Source of the DNA: Brucella intermedia LMG 3301
GTDB taxonomy: Bacteria > Pseudomonadota > Alphaproteobacteria > Rhizobiales > Rhizobiaceae
Assembly (NCBI RefSeq): GCF_000182645.1
Contig: NZ_ACQA01000001.1
Location: 2,540,450-2,604,449, forward strand
Direction of reading: 5' to 3'
Length of the DNA stretch: 64,000 bases
In this document: positions 63,734-64,000 of the stretch, in pieces
Numbering within the stretch: the stretch's first letter is position 1
Layout of the letters: each line of letters starts with the position of its first letter
Position numbers and translations under genes: made by a program
The notes under the pieces: generated by a model
Told to the model about the DNA's origin: nothing
Seen by the model: only the letters and a program-made list of their open reading frames with translations
Database searches by the model: none

Positions 63734-64000
63734 TTGATCGGATTGGTGGCCGACAGGCTGCCCCGATAAGAGCGTCGCGGAAGTCTCCGGCTGCTTCCGC
63801 TGAGCTTTTATTGGGCTTTTATTGGGCTTTTGGGCCGGATTTGCGGCTCTATGATCGACCTTTGGGGCAGAATCCACGTTGACGCCGCCCCAAAGCTGAT
63901 CTATAAGCCCGCCCACGGATCGGCGGCCCAAAGGATTTTTCTCGGCTGCCCTAGAGGTTTTGTGCCCGGCGGTTTTTGCCCCTGGCTAGCTGACAGAAAA
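63734..64000. other. Right-edge intergenic region
   Basis: No ORF is convincing. An 11-bp unit, GCTTTTATTGG, occurs twice in tandem and starts a third time (63804-63836). In related genomes rpsT and dnaA often follow; neither starts within the window. Confidence 0.45.

Noticed and set aside
1..64000. tRNA, rRNA, CRISPR, insertion sequences, prophage or toxin-antitoxin genes
   Set aside because: I looked through the gaps on both strands and found no cloverleaf, spaced repeats, transposase or phage-like genes.

Overview
The window is core chromosome of an alphaproteobacterium of the order Hyphomicrobiales, most likely Brucellaceae (Brucella/Ochrobactrum group). Evidence is protein character and gene order: pstSCAB-phoU-phoB; tsaB-rimI-plsC-miaB then phoH-ybeY-corC-lnt-HTH-metK-trmB; rimP-nusA-ylxR-infB-rbfA-truB-rpsO-pnp; fabA-fabB-fabI opposite irr; and mutM next to an enoyl-CoA hydratase gene, a pair that in rhizobia usually lies close to rpsT/dnaA. 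I see no tRNA, rRNA, CRISPR array, insertion sequence or prophage. The taxon is inferred; I could not search a database.

Layout. 1-4.7 kb: the 5' part of a transglutaminase-like cysteine peptidase gene behind two CtrA-type boxes; a large GNAT / C39-like peptidase / RimK-type ATP-grasp reading frame; a small RlpA-like protein; a YbaN membrane protein. 4.7-12.4 kb: an amino-acid-type binding protein and, divergently, the phosphate uptake and regulation operon behind a three-repeat Pho box. 12.9-16.2 kb: a SleB-type cell-wall hydrolase lipoprotein, a small lipoprotein, an M29 aminopeptidase and Dps. 16.5-27.6 kb: tRNA modification, membrane lipid and housekeeping genes through metK and trmB. 27.6-38.8 kb: the translation/transcription operon, with a clear promoter and a terminator-like hairpin in its leader, then pnp. 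38.8-50 kb: a methyltransferase, the unsaturated fatty acid genes, irr, an orphan MetQ, an SH3 protein, a D-glycerate dehydrogenase with a possible 13-residue leader ORF, and a cell-wall/peptide group (M17 peptidase, MarR, NlpC/P60, hydrolase). 50.2-61.9 kb: a complete-looking Tad (tight adherence, Flp pilus) locus. 62.0-64.0 kb: mutM and enoyl-CoA hydratase.

The most notable observations are reading-frame anomalies. The 855-codon fusion is explained by one extra G in a GGGG run at 1715-1718: removing it restores a 368-residue GNAT/C39 protein whose TGA overlaps the ATG of a 486-residue RimK-like protein. pstA has one extra C at 9694-9696, so its last transmembrane helix lies in another frame. 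The start of the cell-wall hydrolase suggests a missing C. These may be true strain variation or residual homopolymer errors in the assembly.

Other points worth checking are paired CtrA-type boxes upstream of the first gene, an attenuator-like leader ahead of rimP-nusA, long hairpins in the nusA-ylxR, phoH, pnp and metK leaders, a family of intergenic palindromes, and the small leader ORF at 45233.
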